DNA from: Bacteroidia bacterium
GTDB taxonomy: Bacteria > Bacteroidota > Bacteroidia > B-17B0 > Aurantibacillaceae
Assembly: GCA_026415195.1 (NCBI GenBank)
Contig: JAOAHO010000018.1
Span: 1-49,737 of the forward strand
Direction of reading: 5' to 3'
DNA: 49,737 bases
The position numbers were made by a program, and so were the translations under genes. The notes below the pieces were generated by a model, which ran no database searches, was not told the DNA's origin, and saw only the letters and a list, made by a program, of their open reading frames with translations. Positions within the stretch are counted from its first letter, which is position 1; each line of letters starts with the position of its first letter. Shown here one piece after another: positions 1 through 8,218 of this stretch.

Positions 1-11
1 ACTCAGTCAAA

Positions 12-46
12 AAGGAAAAATGCTCAAAAGGCATTTTTCCTTCTTT
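12..46 (+). terminator. Rho-independent terminator, possibly bidirectional
   Basis: A perfect 12-bp stem (12-23 pairs with 31-42) with a 7-nt loop is followed by CTTTT. On the minus strand the same stem is followed by a short T run (complement of 9-13). It can therefore end an upstream plus-strand gene lying outside the window and also the minus-strand arsenic operon that stops at 105. Both roles are inferred from structure alone. Confidence 0.8.
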
Positions 47-104
47 TAAAAAATTGCACTTATTTGTTGAATCCAGCAATTTTATTTGCTTAACAAGATT
101 AAAT

Positions 105-767
105 TTAATATTGTTTTGATTTAGAAAAAAACATGTACAATCCCGCAGCACTAATTCCTCCCGATAGAGGCGCTGCCATATACACCCACAAATGTTCGGT
201 GTGGCCTGAAACCAATGCGGGCGCCAATGAACGAATCGGATTCATGGATGCCCCGCACACCGGCCCCGCAAACATGGCTTCCAGCAAAACCACCAGCCCT
301 ATGATTAATCCGGCCATGGGCTTTGAAGCATTGTCTTCCACGGCTACTTTAAAAATGGCGAACACTAATATAAAGGTCAGGATAAATTCCAGCACTAAAG
401 ATTGCATGGGGCTGCCCGAGGGTAAAGTGCTTCCCAGAAATTCGTCGGAAGGAAAAAGTTTGCTGAGTGTATAAGATGCTCCAAACGCCCCAAGCGCCTG
501 GCTCAGGATATAAGGCAAAATTTCTCGTGCAGGAAAATTTTTCGAAATCCATAATGAGAGCGTAACGGCAGGGTTCAGGTGAGCTCCGGATATATTTCCA
601 AAGCAATAAATCATCGCCGTTACAATCAGCCCCCAGGTGATAGCCACGCCCGCATGCCCTATCACTCCGCTGGTGTGGGTGTTAATGACAATGGAACCTG
701 TGCCGCAGAATACCAATCCGAAAGTGCCCAGTGCCTCCGCAATGTATTTTCTGAAATCTTTTTTCAT
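105..767 (-). CDS. Aquaporin/aquaglyceroporin, AqpS-like (likely arsenite channel)
   Basis: This is a major intrinsic protein (MIP) of 220 residues, a normal length for the family, with six predicted membrane helices. The first pore motif is canonical NPA at residues 65-67. The second is NPI at 176-178, followed by the conserved Arg179 (MNPIRS). Substitution in the second NPA is common among solute-conducting MIPs. The gene starts 3 nt after the DUF2490 gene, which itself overlaps arsC, so the three are probably co-transcribed. In Sinorhizobium meliloti an aquaglyceroporin (AqpS) in an ars operon lets arsenite leave the cell after ArsC reduces arsenate. That precedent plus this context suggests the same role here. 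No ArsB or Acr3 pump is seen nearby. A water or glycerol channel is the alternative. Confidence 0.9.
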   Translation of the reverse strand: MKKDFRKYIAEALGTFGLVFCGTGSIVINTHTSGVIGHAGVAITWGLIVTAMIYCFGNISGAHLNPAVTLSLWISKNFPAREILPYILSQALGAFGASYTLSKLFPSDEFLGSTLPSGSPMQSLVLEFILTFILVFAIFKVAVEDNASKPMAGLIIGLVVLLEAMFAGPVCGASMNPIRSLAPALVSGHTEHLWVYMAAPLSGGISAAGLYMFFSKSKQY

Positions 768-770
768 ACA

Positions 771-1463
771 TTACAACGTCTGTTTGTAGGTGATTTGAAG
801 ATAAGGTTGATGAAACCAGTTTTTGTCGTTATACTTCCAGGTGATGAACAACAAGCCGGCTTCCAGAAAAGTATTTGCCTTCAGGGGGAAGGCATAGCCC
901 GCATAAGTCCAGTTTTCGGCAAAATCCAAAGGATGGTTTTTCGCATGGTTAAAGAAAAATTCCTGATATGCCGTAAAGGCGCTCCCTTTTGATGTCTTGC
1001 GGCTGATTCCTGCCAAAGTCCTGATGCGCGGCTTAAAACTTACAGGCGCATTTGCCAAATTCCTTCTAATGAAACGCAAATCCTCCCTGATACGGAAATT
1101 AAAAACAAAAACTTTTTCTTTATCGGTGTTAAAAATTGCTTGCAGGTGAATCCTGTTTTCTTCGAAGGGGTAATCATCCAAAACATTTTCCCTCTGAAAC
1201 ACGTAGGCAGCGCCAAGGTTCAGATGCGGATGAACCTGACAACCGACGGCATGCTCCCCGTAAAAAAGCAATATGTCGGGTAGGGGAGAATGTTGTTTTT
1301 TAGCGCTCAGGTTGACCAGCGGATGTGAGGTAAAATAATATATACCGGCATTCCATTTATTGTTAATTCCAATGCTCAAATCCAGCGTGGGAAATAGGCC
1401 GAAAGCGGATTTATTTTGAGCTGAAACGAAAAATGTAAAAATGCACAAAAAAAAATATCTCAT
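771..1463 (-). CDS. DUF2490-family putative outer-membrane beta-barrel
   Basis: The product has 230 residues, an N-terminal signal peptide (about residues 1-16, ending SAQ) and then alternating short beta-strand-like segments rich in aromatic residues, as in small outer-membrane barrels. The overall pattern (signal peptide, repeated NxxWxxG-like strands, terminal strand ending in a hydrophobic residue) fits DUF2490, a family of unknown function common in Bacteroidota. Its start overlaps the arsC stop by 4 nt and its stop lies 3 nt before the aquaporin start. Translational coupling to two arsenic genes hints at an outer-membrane step in arsenite release, but this is inference. The family is found in many other contexts, so it could be a general envelope protein that happens to sit here. 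Confidence 0.8.
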   Translation of the reverse strand: MRYFFLCIFTFFVSAQNKSAFGLFPTLDLSIGINNKWNAGIYYFTSHPLVNLSAKKQHSPLPDILLFYGEHAVGCQVHPHLNLGAAYVFQRENVLDDYPFEENRIHLQAIFNTDKEKVFVFNFRIREDLRFIRRNLANAPVSFKPRIRTLAGISRKTSKGSAFTAYQEFFFNHAKNHPLDFAENWTYAGYAFPLKANTFLEAGLLFITWKYNDKNWFHQPYLQITYKQTL

Positions 1464-2080
1464 GTTTTCTGAAGGATGCGATGGAAAAGGTATAAATTCT
1501 CAAGGGCTATCTGTCGGCAACGCTCATCATAGGTTTTGTTTTGTTGTGGGGTTTTGTCGGCAATTTTGGGGTCATCGTAATACAGTGAGATTCTGAAGTC
1601 GGCGCCGTAAACCAAAGGGCATTCTTCTTCCGTTTCGCTGCACGTCATGATGGCAGTGAAATTGCGTATGGGATTTAATTCGTGCTCCACGGTTTTCGAA
1701 TAAAACATCACGGGCTGGCGATAGTAATCGAAGAAGCCGGCATAAACAGGGTTTTTCCCTTTGGTTAATTTTATGATTTTCCAACCGGCCCTTTTCAGTG
1801 CTGCCACCGTGTTGGGGTGTATGGCCGTGACTGTGGTTCCGCCCGAGTAGGTAAAAACGTCTTTGAAGCCGTAGAATCCTGCTGCCGCTGCTCCCCAAGC
1901 CTGACCGAAATGGCTGCGCCTGGAATTGTGCACACATACGTACATCAAACGCAATATGCTTTGGCTCTTTCTGATATTCAAACAATGGTCGGCTAGTTGG
2001 TTCAAAAGTTTTTTTCTGGCTTGGGGAATTTCGGGGAAGCACTTTTCCAGCTTAAGGAGATATTGTTGTATTTCCTTCAT
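1460..2080 (-). CDS. arsC: Thioredoxin-coupled arsenate reductase, ArsC (LMW-PTP fold)
   Basis: This enzyme reduces arsenate to arsenite in the cytoplasm using three cysteines and thioredoxin. The catalytic P-loop is Cys49-x5-Arg55 (CVHNSRR). The resolving cysteines are Cys147 and Cys154, spaced Cx6C (CSETEEEC) as in the staphylococcal pI258 and Bacillus ArsC proteins, followed by the DDP motif at 169-171 that supplies the general acid. This set distinguishes it from a plain low-molecular-weight tyrosine phosphatase. The protein has 206 residues, about 70 more than the classical enzyme, mainly from a roughly 40-residue helical N-terminal extension typical of Bacteroidota homologues. It is the first gene of the coupled arsC-DUF2490-aquaporin unit. 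No ArsR gene is visible next to it, so its control is unclear. Genome annotations often call this family protein-tyrosine-phosphatase. Confidence 0.92.
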   Translation of the reverse strand: MKEIQQYLLKLEKCFPEIPQARKKLLNQLADHCLNIRKSQSILRLMYVCVHNSRRSHFGQAWGAAAAGFYGFKDVFTYSGGTTVTAIHPNTVAALKRAGWKIIKLTKGKNPVYAGFFDYYRQPVMFYSKTVEHELNPIRNFTAIMTCSETEEECPLVYGADFRISLYYDDPKIADKTPQQNKTYDERCRQIALENLYLFHRILQKT

Positions 2081-2132
2081 GGCCGGCGAATTTATCCAAT
2101 TGATGCGGTCGGATTAAATAATTATTAAAAAC

Positions 2133-2921
2133 TTAACTTTTTCTTAATGATTTGTTTTTGTTGGATTTAATTTCGGAAGAGGCCGGCTTTTGCTTCGATT
2201 CTTTTAATTTTTTTTCATAGGCTTCGGCTTCTTTGCCTTTCAACAAACGTCCTTTGAAAAAAACTTGTTTTTCTTTGATTTTACCGTCTTTTTCAAATAT
2301 CAGGAAAACGCCTTCGGGTTGTCCGTTCACGTAATTGCCCACCTGAAAAATTTTTCCTTCCGGATAATACCAGGTGAATTTGCCCTGCTTTTCGCCGTTT
2401 TCATACTTTCCTTCGCATTTCAGTTTTTTTTCGGTATAGTATTGCCGGAAAGGGCCGTGCTTTTTGTCGTTTTTATATTCGCATTCTTCAATGATTTCAT
2501 TTTCATTCATGTAAACGTATGCTTTTCCTTCTTTCATTCCGTTCACATAATATTCCGATGAAATGAGTTTTCCGGCTTCGTCGAAGTATTTCCAAACGCT
2601 GTCTTTTTTTTCCTTAATGTATTTTCCCTGAGCCATCAGGCGGCCTGATGTCTGATGATACAAATTGGCATAGGCCACTTCGCCGTTTTTATAAAAATAC
2701 ATTACGGCACGGCGGGCCGTATCATTAGGGTAGTAGTAAATAAATTTCCCCGTTGGTTTGTCGTCTTTAAATTCCCCTTCATAAATTAATTTTCCCGTTT
2801 TTTCATCTTTTTTTTTCCAGTAACCTTGTTTGCGCCCCATAGCATCGGTGGTTTGGGCCCGTCCATTGCGGAAAAGCAAAGTCATTATAATGATGGGAAT
2901 GATGCTAAATAAAGGCTTCAT
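2133..2921 (-). CDS. Secreted YwqK/MORN-type repeat protein
   Basis: The product is built from repeated beta-hairpin units of the form G(K/E)xxxYYxxGK, about 22-24 residues each, from residue 25 to residue 225 or so. This is the pattern of MORN-variant or YwqK-family proteins, which are usually annotated as toxin-antitoxin YwqK antitoxin although the role is generally unproven. A lysine-rich tail follows. I chose the ATG at 2921 because it gives a clean signal peptide ending near GRAQ. A -7-like box (TATTTTTG, minus strand, 2935-2942) lies just upstream. The longer start at 2963 adds 14 residues with no signal-peptide logic. The gene follows recQ and precedes arsC, and its link to either is unknown. 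It probably acts in the periplasm or at the outer membrane. Confidence 0.8.
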   Translation of the reverse strand: MKPLFSIIPIIIMTLLFRNGRAQTTDAMGRKQGYWKKKDEKTGKLIYEGEFKDDKPTGKFIYYYPNDTARRAVMYFYKNGEVAYANLYHQTSGRLMAQGKYIKEKKDSVWKYFDEAGKLISSEYYVNGMKEGKAYVYMNENEIIEECEYKNDKKHGPFRQYYTEKKLKCEGKYENGEKQGKFTWYYPEGKIFQVGNYVNGQPEGVFLIFEKDGKIKEKQVFFKGRLLKGKEAEAYEKKLKESKQKPASSEIKSNKNKSLRKS

Positions 2922-2966
2922 GTTGGTATCAGCACAAAAATAAATCCTTTTTAAAGGGATCATGCG

Positions 2967-4859
2967 TTAAGATATATAAAAATTTCCACCTTTATATTTA
3001 ACGGAACCTTCCTCATATAGTTTTTTTACCTGGGGAATAATATGCTTTTGCATAAGGAATGGAAAACGGGCAGTAATTTGTTCGAGGGAAAGAGGAGCTT
3101 CTTTCAGTATATCCAAAATCATGGATTTTGCCTGAACCGTATGATGCCGGGCTTCACACACATCGCACATGCCGCAATCATCCTGTATTTCTTCATTGAA
3201 ATAACAAAGTGCCTGTCGGTTCCTGCACTCATTTTGCGTCAGGATTTGAACCATGGCATTGATTTTTTCTTCGGCATTTTTCTTAAGCAGATGATAAAGT
3301 TCCGTTTCGATCCGAAATTCTTCCATGCGTACGCGGTTATGCAGGAATTCCAACGAAGGGTTGTCGGATTTGGGTTCATAGAGCAGGATGCCATTATGAT
3401 GCAGCAGTTCCAGTTGTTTTTTAACGTCATAGGGCTTTTTCTTTATAGCCGATGCCAAATGAAATTCGTTGATTGGAGTTGGAGAGTTCAGAATTCCAGG
3501 ATAGTTCCGCAGTAGGGATTTGACCAGGGGTTCATGCAAAGGGAACTTCACCTGAAATTCATAAAGTTCGGCGGAAGACAATAAAAACTGCACCACTGAA
3601 GTATGACGAAACACTTCATGCAACCGGATGTGTCCGGTTTTTTCCAATAACTGAAGGGCATAGAAAGTTTTAACTACATCAAGCCTGTAGGCTGAGGCAA
3701 ATTTTTCGTGTTCGAAAGAGGCATGAAAATATTGTCCGCTTCCCACGGCAATCTGGAAGTAATTGTACAATTGATTAAGTACGATTTTCAGAAAATCGGG
3801 TGGGGGAAAAGTTAGTTCCAGCTTACGGTGTAATTCACGGATATGTTTATTATCGAACAGCAAAAGGGCCATCGATGGTTTGCCGTCGCGGCCGGCCCTT
3901 CCGATTTCCTGATACCAGGCTTCGGGCGATTCGGGAATGTCGGGATGCAACACCAGGCGCACATCGGGCTTATCGATACCCATGCCGAAGGCAGTGGTGG
4001 CACACATCACTTTGGTTTTGCCTTGCATCCATTCGGCCTGGATTTTGTCGCGAACCTCTTTGGAAATCCCGGCATGATAATAGGATGCGCGTATGCCATG
4101 ATGATGAAGGAACTGGGCATAGAGTTCGGTTTTTTTTCTATTGCGGAAATAGACGATGCAGCTGCCATCGGTATTTTTCAGAGCCTGCAACATACGGTTT
4201 TCGATGGCTGCGGTGTTTTCGATTTGAATGAAAATATTTTTTCTTTTAAAAGATTGTTTGAAAATTCTGGCATCTGCTTTAAAATTCAGTGTTTGCGTAA
4301 TATCTCGGATAACTTTTTCGGTAGCAGTGGCCGTAAGGGCCAACATGCGGGCATCGGGAAAAAGATTTCTGAGGTTGGCTATCTGCCGGTAGGAAGGCCT
4401 GAAGTCGTGCCCCCACTGAGAAATGCAATGGGCTTCGTCCACCGCAATTAACCACACCGGCAATTCCCTGATTTGCTGCAAAAAAACTTCCGACTGCAGT
4501 TTTTCAGGCGATACAAACAGGAACCTGCAAGCACCGCGATAGGCATTTTCCAGCGCCACCTGAAGCTGATATTTCGATATGAAAGAATGAAGGGGGTAAG
4601 ATAAAATATTTTTCTTTTTTAAATTTTCGGCCTGGTCGTTCATCAGCGATATCAGGGGCGAGACAACGATGCCAAGAGCCTGGGTGGCCAAAACCGGCAA
4701 TTGGTAGCACAACGATTTTCCCCCACCGGTGGGAAGCAGGGCCAGGGTATCGTTCCCTTCAATTACGGAACGAACGATTTCTTTTTGCAACGGCCTGAAA
4801 TTATCGGCACCCCAATAGTTTTTTAAATAGTAATGCAAAACTTCGTCTGAAATTTGCAT
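2967..4859 (-). CDS. recQ: ATP-dependent DNA helicase RecQ
   Basis: This is a superfamily 2 3'-5' helicase acting in recombination and replication-fork repair. Walker A is TGGGKS at residues 44-49. Motif II is DEAH at 141-144, followed by the aromatic-rich loop typical of RecQ (HCISQWGHDFRPSY). Motif VI is QEIGRAGRDGKPS. The zinc-binding RQC element is complete with Cys545, Cys562, Cys565 and Cys568, keeping the 17-residue gap of the E. coli enzyme. A winged-helix part occupies the middle-to-C-terminal region. At 630 residues it is of normal length. No clear HRDC domain is visible after the last winged-helix-like segment. The gene begins 8 nt after the PorE-like gene, so both may share a transcript, although the functions look unrelated. 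Confidence 0.97.
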   Translation of the reverse strand: MQISDEVLHYYLKNYWGADNFRPLQKEIVRSVIEGNDTLALLPTGGGKSLCYQLPVLATQALGIVVSPLISLMNDQAENLKKKNILSYPLHSFISKYQLQVALENAYRGACRFLFVSPEKLQSEVFLQQIRELPVWLIAVDEAHCISQWGHDFRPSYRQIANLRNLFPDARMLALTATATEKVIRDITQTLNFKADARIFKQSFKRKNIFIQIENTAAIENRMLQALKNTDGSCIVYFRNRKKTELYAQFLHHHGIRASYYHAGISKEVRDKIQAEWMQGKTKVMCATTAFGMGIDKPDVRLVLHPDIPESPEAWYQEIGRAGRDGKPSMALLLFDNKHIRELHRKLELTFPPPDFLKIVLNQLYNYFQIAVGSGQYFHASFEHEKFASAYRLDVVKTFYALQLLEKTGHIRLHEVFRHTSVVQFLLSSAELYEFQVKFPLHEPLVKSLLRNYPGILNSPTPINEFHLASAIKKKPYDVKKQLELLHHNGILLYEPKSDNPSLEFLHNRVRMEEFRIETELYHLLKKNAEEKINAMVQILTQNECRNRQALCYFNEEIQDDCGMCDVCEARHHTVQAKSMILDILKEAPLSLEQITARFPFLMQKHIIPQVKKLYEEGSVKYKGGNFYIS

Positions 4860-4867
4860 AACACTTT

Positions 4868-6925
4868 TTACTCTGTCAGGATTTTAAATTCCGTTCGGCG
4901 GTTTTTTGCCCTTCCCTGTTCGGTGGTATTGGGGGCAATGGGTTTGTTGGGCCCATATCCCACTGCAGTAATTCTTTTTCCCGGAACACCATATTCTTCC
5001 AGTAATTGTTTTACTGTGTAGGCACGATTATTACTAAGGGCCAGATTATCCTTCGGATTACCCACATTGTCGGTGTGTCCGGAGATTTCAATTTTCAGTT
5101 GGGAATTTTCTTTCAGGTATTCGGCAAAAAGCAGGAGTATTTTTTTACTGTCATCGGTAAGTTCTGAACTATTGGATTTATAATATATATTGGAAATAAT
5201 AAAACTTTTGTTTGAAGCAATTTTTTCAGTTTTTATTTCCAGGGGTTGGCTTAGGGGTGGTTTTTGGAAGGAAGCATCTTTCAGAGAAATGATGGTATTA
5301 TTGAAAGCCACACTGTCTTTTTTTACGATGAGCACCACGTCAGATCTGTTTTTGAGGTTCAAGGCTGCCACAAATTCGCCGGTTAAGCTGTCCACTGTAG
5401 CATAATCTTTTTTTTCGGGTTTGCTTAGGGAACGGATTTCCACCTGAGCGCCTGTGAGTGCTTCTCCGTTTCCGTTTTTAATCTGGCCTTTAAGAAATGT
5501 AACTTCATTGGGCCTTGCTTCCGGGTATAGTTCAAAGGAATACAGGTCGTATCTTCCGGGGCCTTTGCCACGGAAGTTCCCCTCGTCGAAGGCACAGAAA
5601 TATCCGGTTTTGGCGTCGCTGCTCACAAAAAAGCCTACTTCATCTCCGGGGGTGTTAATGGGTGAACCAATGTTTTCTGGTTCCGACCATTCTCCGTTTT
5701 CCTTTTTGCGGGAATAGAATATATCGAACCCGCCAAAGCCATAATGGCCGTCGCTGCTGAAATAGAGCGTTTCGGAATCGCTGTGAATGAAGGGGGTTCG
5801 TTCGTGCCCGCGCGTGTTGATAACCGGCCCGGCATTCACCGGTACCGACCATTGGCCCGTCTTGGGGTCTTTTTTGGTAATCCAGATATCCGTACCTCCG
5901 TAACCTCCAGGACGGTCGGAAGCAAAATAGAGCGTCATGCCATCGGAAGAAATGGAAGGCTGGCTGTCCCAATATTTAGGGTCGTTCACCAATGGGCTGA
6001 TTTTTTTTATTTCGCTCCAGGATTCATTGATTTTTTCTCCTTCATTTTTACTAACGTAAATGTCCACATTCGGTTGAAGGCCGCCTTCATGTTTAACCAT
6101 AGAAAAATAAAGGTATTTGTTATCGATGGTAATGGTGCAACCGCCCTGGTTATCGGTGGTTTCGTTGAAAGGATAATACATGGGCTCGCCTTTATCGAAT
6201 ACTCCGGTTTTGTCGCGCCTGGCAATCATAAAAACTTCACGTTCCCTGTCGGTAGCATAAACCATGTCCTGGGTTTGGGCAGGAACCTTGCGTACAAAAA
6301 AACAATACATATTATCGGGCGAAACAAAAGCCAGGTATTCGTCACGTTCGGTGCATATGTTTTTGACTACCTTGGGCTCAAAAGGGACATTTTTTCTTAA
6401 TGCATTTTCTTTTTTTGCAGATTTAATCATGAGTTTGGCCTGCTTCACCTGATGGTCATAATCTTTGGAGAACTTATCAGGGTCGTCGTCTTTGAAATTC
6501 AGAAAGAGTTCCAGGTAGCGTATGGCAGAATCGTTTTGCATTTTCTCGTAGAAATCAAAACCGATGTAATAGTAAGGGTCGGCATGTATTTTCGGACAGA
6601 TGGCAATAGCCTTCATGAAAAAAGGGGTGGCAGGTGCAAAAGGGGCATTTTCCAGTTTGCATCGCACAATAATTTCCTGTCCTGCAGATAACCAGGCTTC
6701 GGCAAAATCGGGTTCTAATTCCACGCACTTCCTAAGGAATTCCATACGTTCGGGCTTGGAATATTTTTTTTTATTAATGCCTTTCTCGTAAAGTGCGATG
6801 GCTTTTTTGTTGGTGATTTCGTTACAAAATGATTTTTTCTTAACGGACTCTTCTTCGTCTTGTGGCAAAACAATAAAAGTGTAAAGCAACAAAATCGGAG
6901 CGAAAAGAAAAAACTTACCCTTCAT
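4868..6925 (-). CDS. PorE-like envelope protein: TPR, PD40 propeller, CRD and OmpA domain
   Basis: The 685-residue protein has a signal peptide (about 1-21), helical TPR-like repeats (about 30-190), PD40 beta-propeller blades (about 200-465) and a carboxypeptidase-regulatory-like fold (about 475-560). It ends in an OmpA C-terminal peptidoglycan-binding domain (about 575-685). Propeller blades are recognisable by YFASDRPGGYGGTDIW and YFSSDGHYGFGGFDIFYS. The OmpA domain keeps the signature SGHTDNVG, the LSxxRA helix and the final NRR. This domain order is the one described for PorE (PG1058) of Porphyromonas gingivalis, a type IX secretion component that anchors the machinery to peptidoglycan. 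Many Bacteroidota carry several paralogues of this architecture, so assignment to T9SS is plausible but not proven. Two related proteins are encoded at 11514-14090 and 44737-46329. Confidence 0.88.
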   Translation of the reverse strand: MKGKFFLFAPILLLYTFIVLPQDEEESVKKKSFCNEITNKKAIALYEKGINKKKYSKPERMEFLRKCVELEPDFAEAWLSAGQEIIVRCKLENAPFAPATPFFMKAIAICPKIHADPYYYIGFDFYEKMQNDSAIRYLELFLNFKDDDPDKFSKDYDHQVKQAKLMIKSAKKENALRKNVPFEPKVVKNICTERDEYLAFVSPDNMYCFFVRKVPAQTQDMVYATDREREVFMIARRDKTGVFDKGEPMYYPFNETTDNQGGCTITIDNKYLYFSMVKHEGGLQPNVDIYVSKNEGEKINESWSEIKKISPLVNDPKYWDSQPSISSDGMTLYFASDRPGGYGGTDIWITKKDPKTGQWSVPVNAGPVINTRGHERTPFIHSDSETLYFSSDGHYGFGGFDIFYSRKKENGEWSEPENIGSPINTPGDEVGFFVSSDAKTGYFCAFDEGNFRGKGPGRYDLYSFELYPEARPNEVTFLKGQIKNGNGEALTGAQVEIRSLSKPEKKDYATVDSLTGEFVAALNLKNRSDVVLIVKKDSVAFNNTIISLKDASFQKPPLSQPLEIKTEKIASNKSFIISNIYYKSNSSELTDDSKKILLLFAEYLKENSQLKIEISGHTDNVGNPKDNLALSNNRAYTVKQLLEEYGVPGKRITAVGYGPNKPIAPNTTEQGRAKNRRTEFKILTE

Positions 6926-6975
6926 GGCCTTAATTTACGAAATGAAAGGAGAAGGGGTATGTTAAAGATTGAAAA

Positions 6976-7176
6976 TTACTCGAGGGTTCCGTTCCGTTGG
7001 GATTCCTTTTTGAAATCGATGATTTTTTTTGACCAGTAAGCCATTAATCCGATAATCGTGATGGAAATCAATACATTCGGGAAATGGCCCAGAGCCTTGA
7101 TGATTTTGAATGTCCATTCGAAGAATTCACCGATGCCCAGAAAGATATCGGTCCAGGTAACAAGTAATTGCTTCAT
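6976..7176 (-). CDS. Small membrane protein, DUF6341-like
   Basis: This 66-residue protein has an amphipathic aromatic-rich N-terminus (WTDIFLGIGEFFEWTF), one clear membrane helix (about residues 33-50) and a charged tail. Size, topology and the divergent pairing with a DUF6427-like gene resemble the DUF6341/DUF6427 pair seen in flavobacterial genomes. Function is unknown. I use the ATG at 7176. A longer reading to 7284 would run across the promoter described below and into the coding region of the divergent gene. A promoter match on the minus strand (7197-7226) supports the short form. Confidence 0.72.
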   Translation of the reverse strand: MKQLLVTWTDIFLGIGEFFEWTFKIIKALGHFPNVLISITIIGLMAYWSKKIIDFKKESQRNGTLE

Positions 7177-7196
7177 GGAAAATTGTAATTTAGGGG

Positions 7197-7226
7197 CAAA
7201 TATAGGAAATTTCGCTTGATTACAAA
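7197..7226 (-). promoter_or_regulatory. Bacteroidota-type promoter for the DUF6341-like gene
   Basis: On the minus strand TTTG (7223-7226) is followed after 18 nt by TATATTTG (7197-7204), matching the Bacteroidota housekeeping consensus TTTG-N19-TAnnTTTG. Transcription would start near 7190, giving a leader of about 14 nt before the ATG at 7176. The -33 element directly abuts the start codon of the divergent DUF6427-like gene at 7227. Confidence 0.6.
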
Positions 7227-8216
7227 ATGATTTCATCACTTGGTTCCGGCCTCCGACATGCTCTGGGCATTTTAATGGGCTCATTTTTTTTAATCATTTT
7301 ATTACGAATCATTTTTTATACGGATACACCAAAAGGATTGTGTAATTATCCCGTAATAAATTTTTTTTCCGAAAATTTTTTTCCTCAATACCGGATATTG
7401 CATTTCTTTTTGAACATGTTGGCAGTTTTTTTTATTTCAAATTTGTTTTCAAAACTGACAGTCAGTTACTCTGCAATTAACAAAGAAAATATTTTTCCGG
7501 TTTTTTTATTGATTCTGTTGCTTGGTCTTTTGCCTGAAAATTTAAGCCGTCTGAACCTGAGGATATGGGCCTGCGCAGTTCTTTTTTTATCTTATTATTT
7601 TATTGCCGTCACTTATAAGAAAGAAAAGGTTCAAACGGAATTGTTCAAATCGGGCATGATGGCCATGTTAATGGTATATATGGATCCGCTGTATCTGGCT
7701 TATGTAATATTCATCTTATTGGCATATTTTTCATTCAGGGTATTTCAAATCAACGAATTATTGTCGTTGTTTTCAGGTATGTTTTTTTTAGGATTAACAC
7801 TTGAATTTTTTATTTATTTGTCGGACTTTGTATCTTTTTATCCTTTTAAATTTTGGGCCGAGTATGGCAATTATTTTGGAGTGCCATTGATTTTTAAAGA
7901 TCGCTTTATCTTTTTTTCTTTATTATTTTTCAGCCTGAATTTTTCTATTTTTTATCTTGGATTTCGTCCGTCGGGAATTTCTGTATTTATGAGCAAACAT
8001 CGCCAGATGATGATTTATTGGGCTTTTTTATCAATCATTCCTTTTTTTGTGCGTTGCCATTCCTGGGAATATGTATTCTTGCCCGCAGTAATTCCTTTTT
8101 GTTTTATGGTGGGCGAGTCCATTTTCTATATCGAAAATAAAAAAGTCAAAGCCCTGCTGTTTTATTTGCTGGTGGCGGGGATTTTGGGAAATTTTCTGTT
8201 GTCGAAATTGAAATAG
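7227..8216 (+). CDS. Polytopic membrane protein, DUF6427-like
   Basis: This 329-residue protein is almost entirely hydrophobic, with about nine to ten predicted membrane helices and very short loops rich in Phe, Leu and Ile. It resembles DUF6427, an uncharacterised integral membrane family of Flavobacteriia that is usually encoded next to DUF6341. That same pairing is seen here, divergently, with 50 bp between the start codons. I recognise no catalytic motif. The T-rich codon bias is what its membrane composition demands and does not by itself suggest transfer. The gene ends 2 bp before the priA stop codon on the other strand, so the transcripts converge with no room for a separate terminator. 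Confidence 0.8.
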   Translation: MISSLGSGLRHALGILMGSFFLIILLRIIFYTDTPKGLCNYPVINFFSENFFPQYRILHFFLNMLAVFFISNLFSKLTVSYSAINKENIFPVFLLILLLGLLPENLSRLNLRIWACAVLFLSYYFIAVTYKKEKVQTELFKSGMMAMLMVYMDPLYLAYVIFILLAYFSFRVFQINELLSLFSGMFFLGLTLEFFIYLSDFVSFYPFKFWAEYGNYFGVPLIFKDRFIFFSLLFFSLNFSIFYLGFRPSGISVFMSKHRQMMIYWAFLSIIPFFVRCHSWEYVFLPAVIPFCFMVGESIFYIENKKVKALLFYLLVAGILGNFLLSKLK

Positions 8217-8218
8217 GG

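Noticed and set aside
1572-2042. 156-codon minus-strand frame inside arsC
   Set aside because: It is an out-of-frame reading of arsC, whose three catalytic cysteines and acid residue are all in the other frame.
3800-4451. Long plus-strand frames of 143 and 202 codons inside recQ
   Set aside because: They overlap each other in different frames across the conserved helicase motifs of recQ and have no recognisable domain.
5744-6400. 218-codon open frame on the plus strand antisense to the PorE-like gene
   Set aside because: It mirrors a strongly supported PD40/OmpA gene, shows no domain or signal peptide, and its codon pattern is that expected from the opposite strand.
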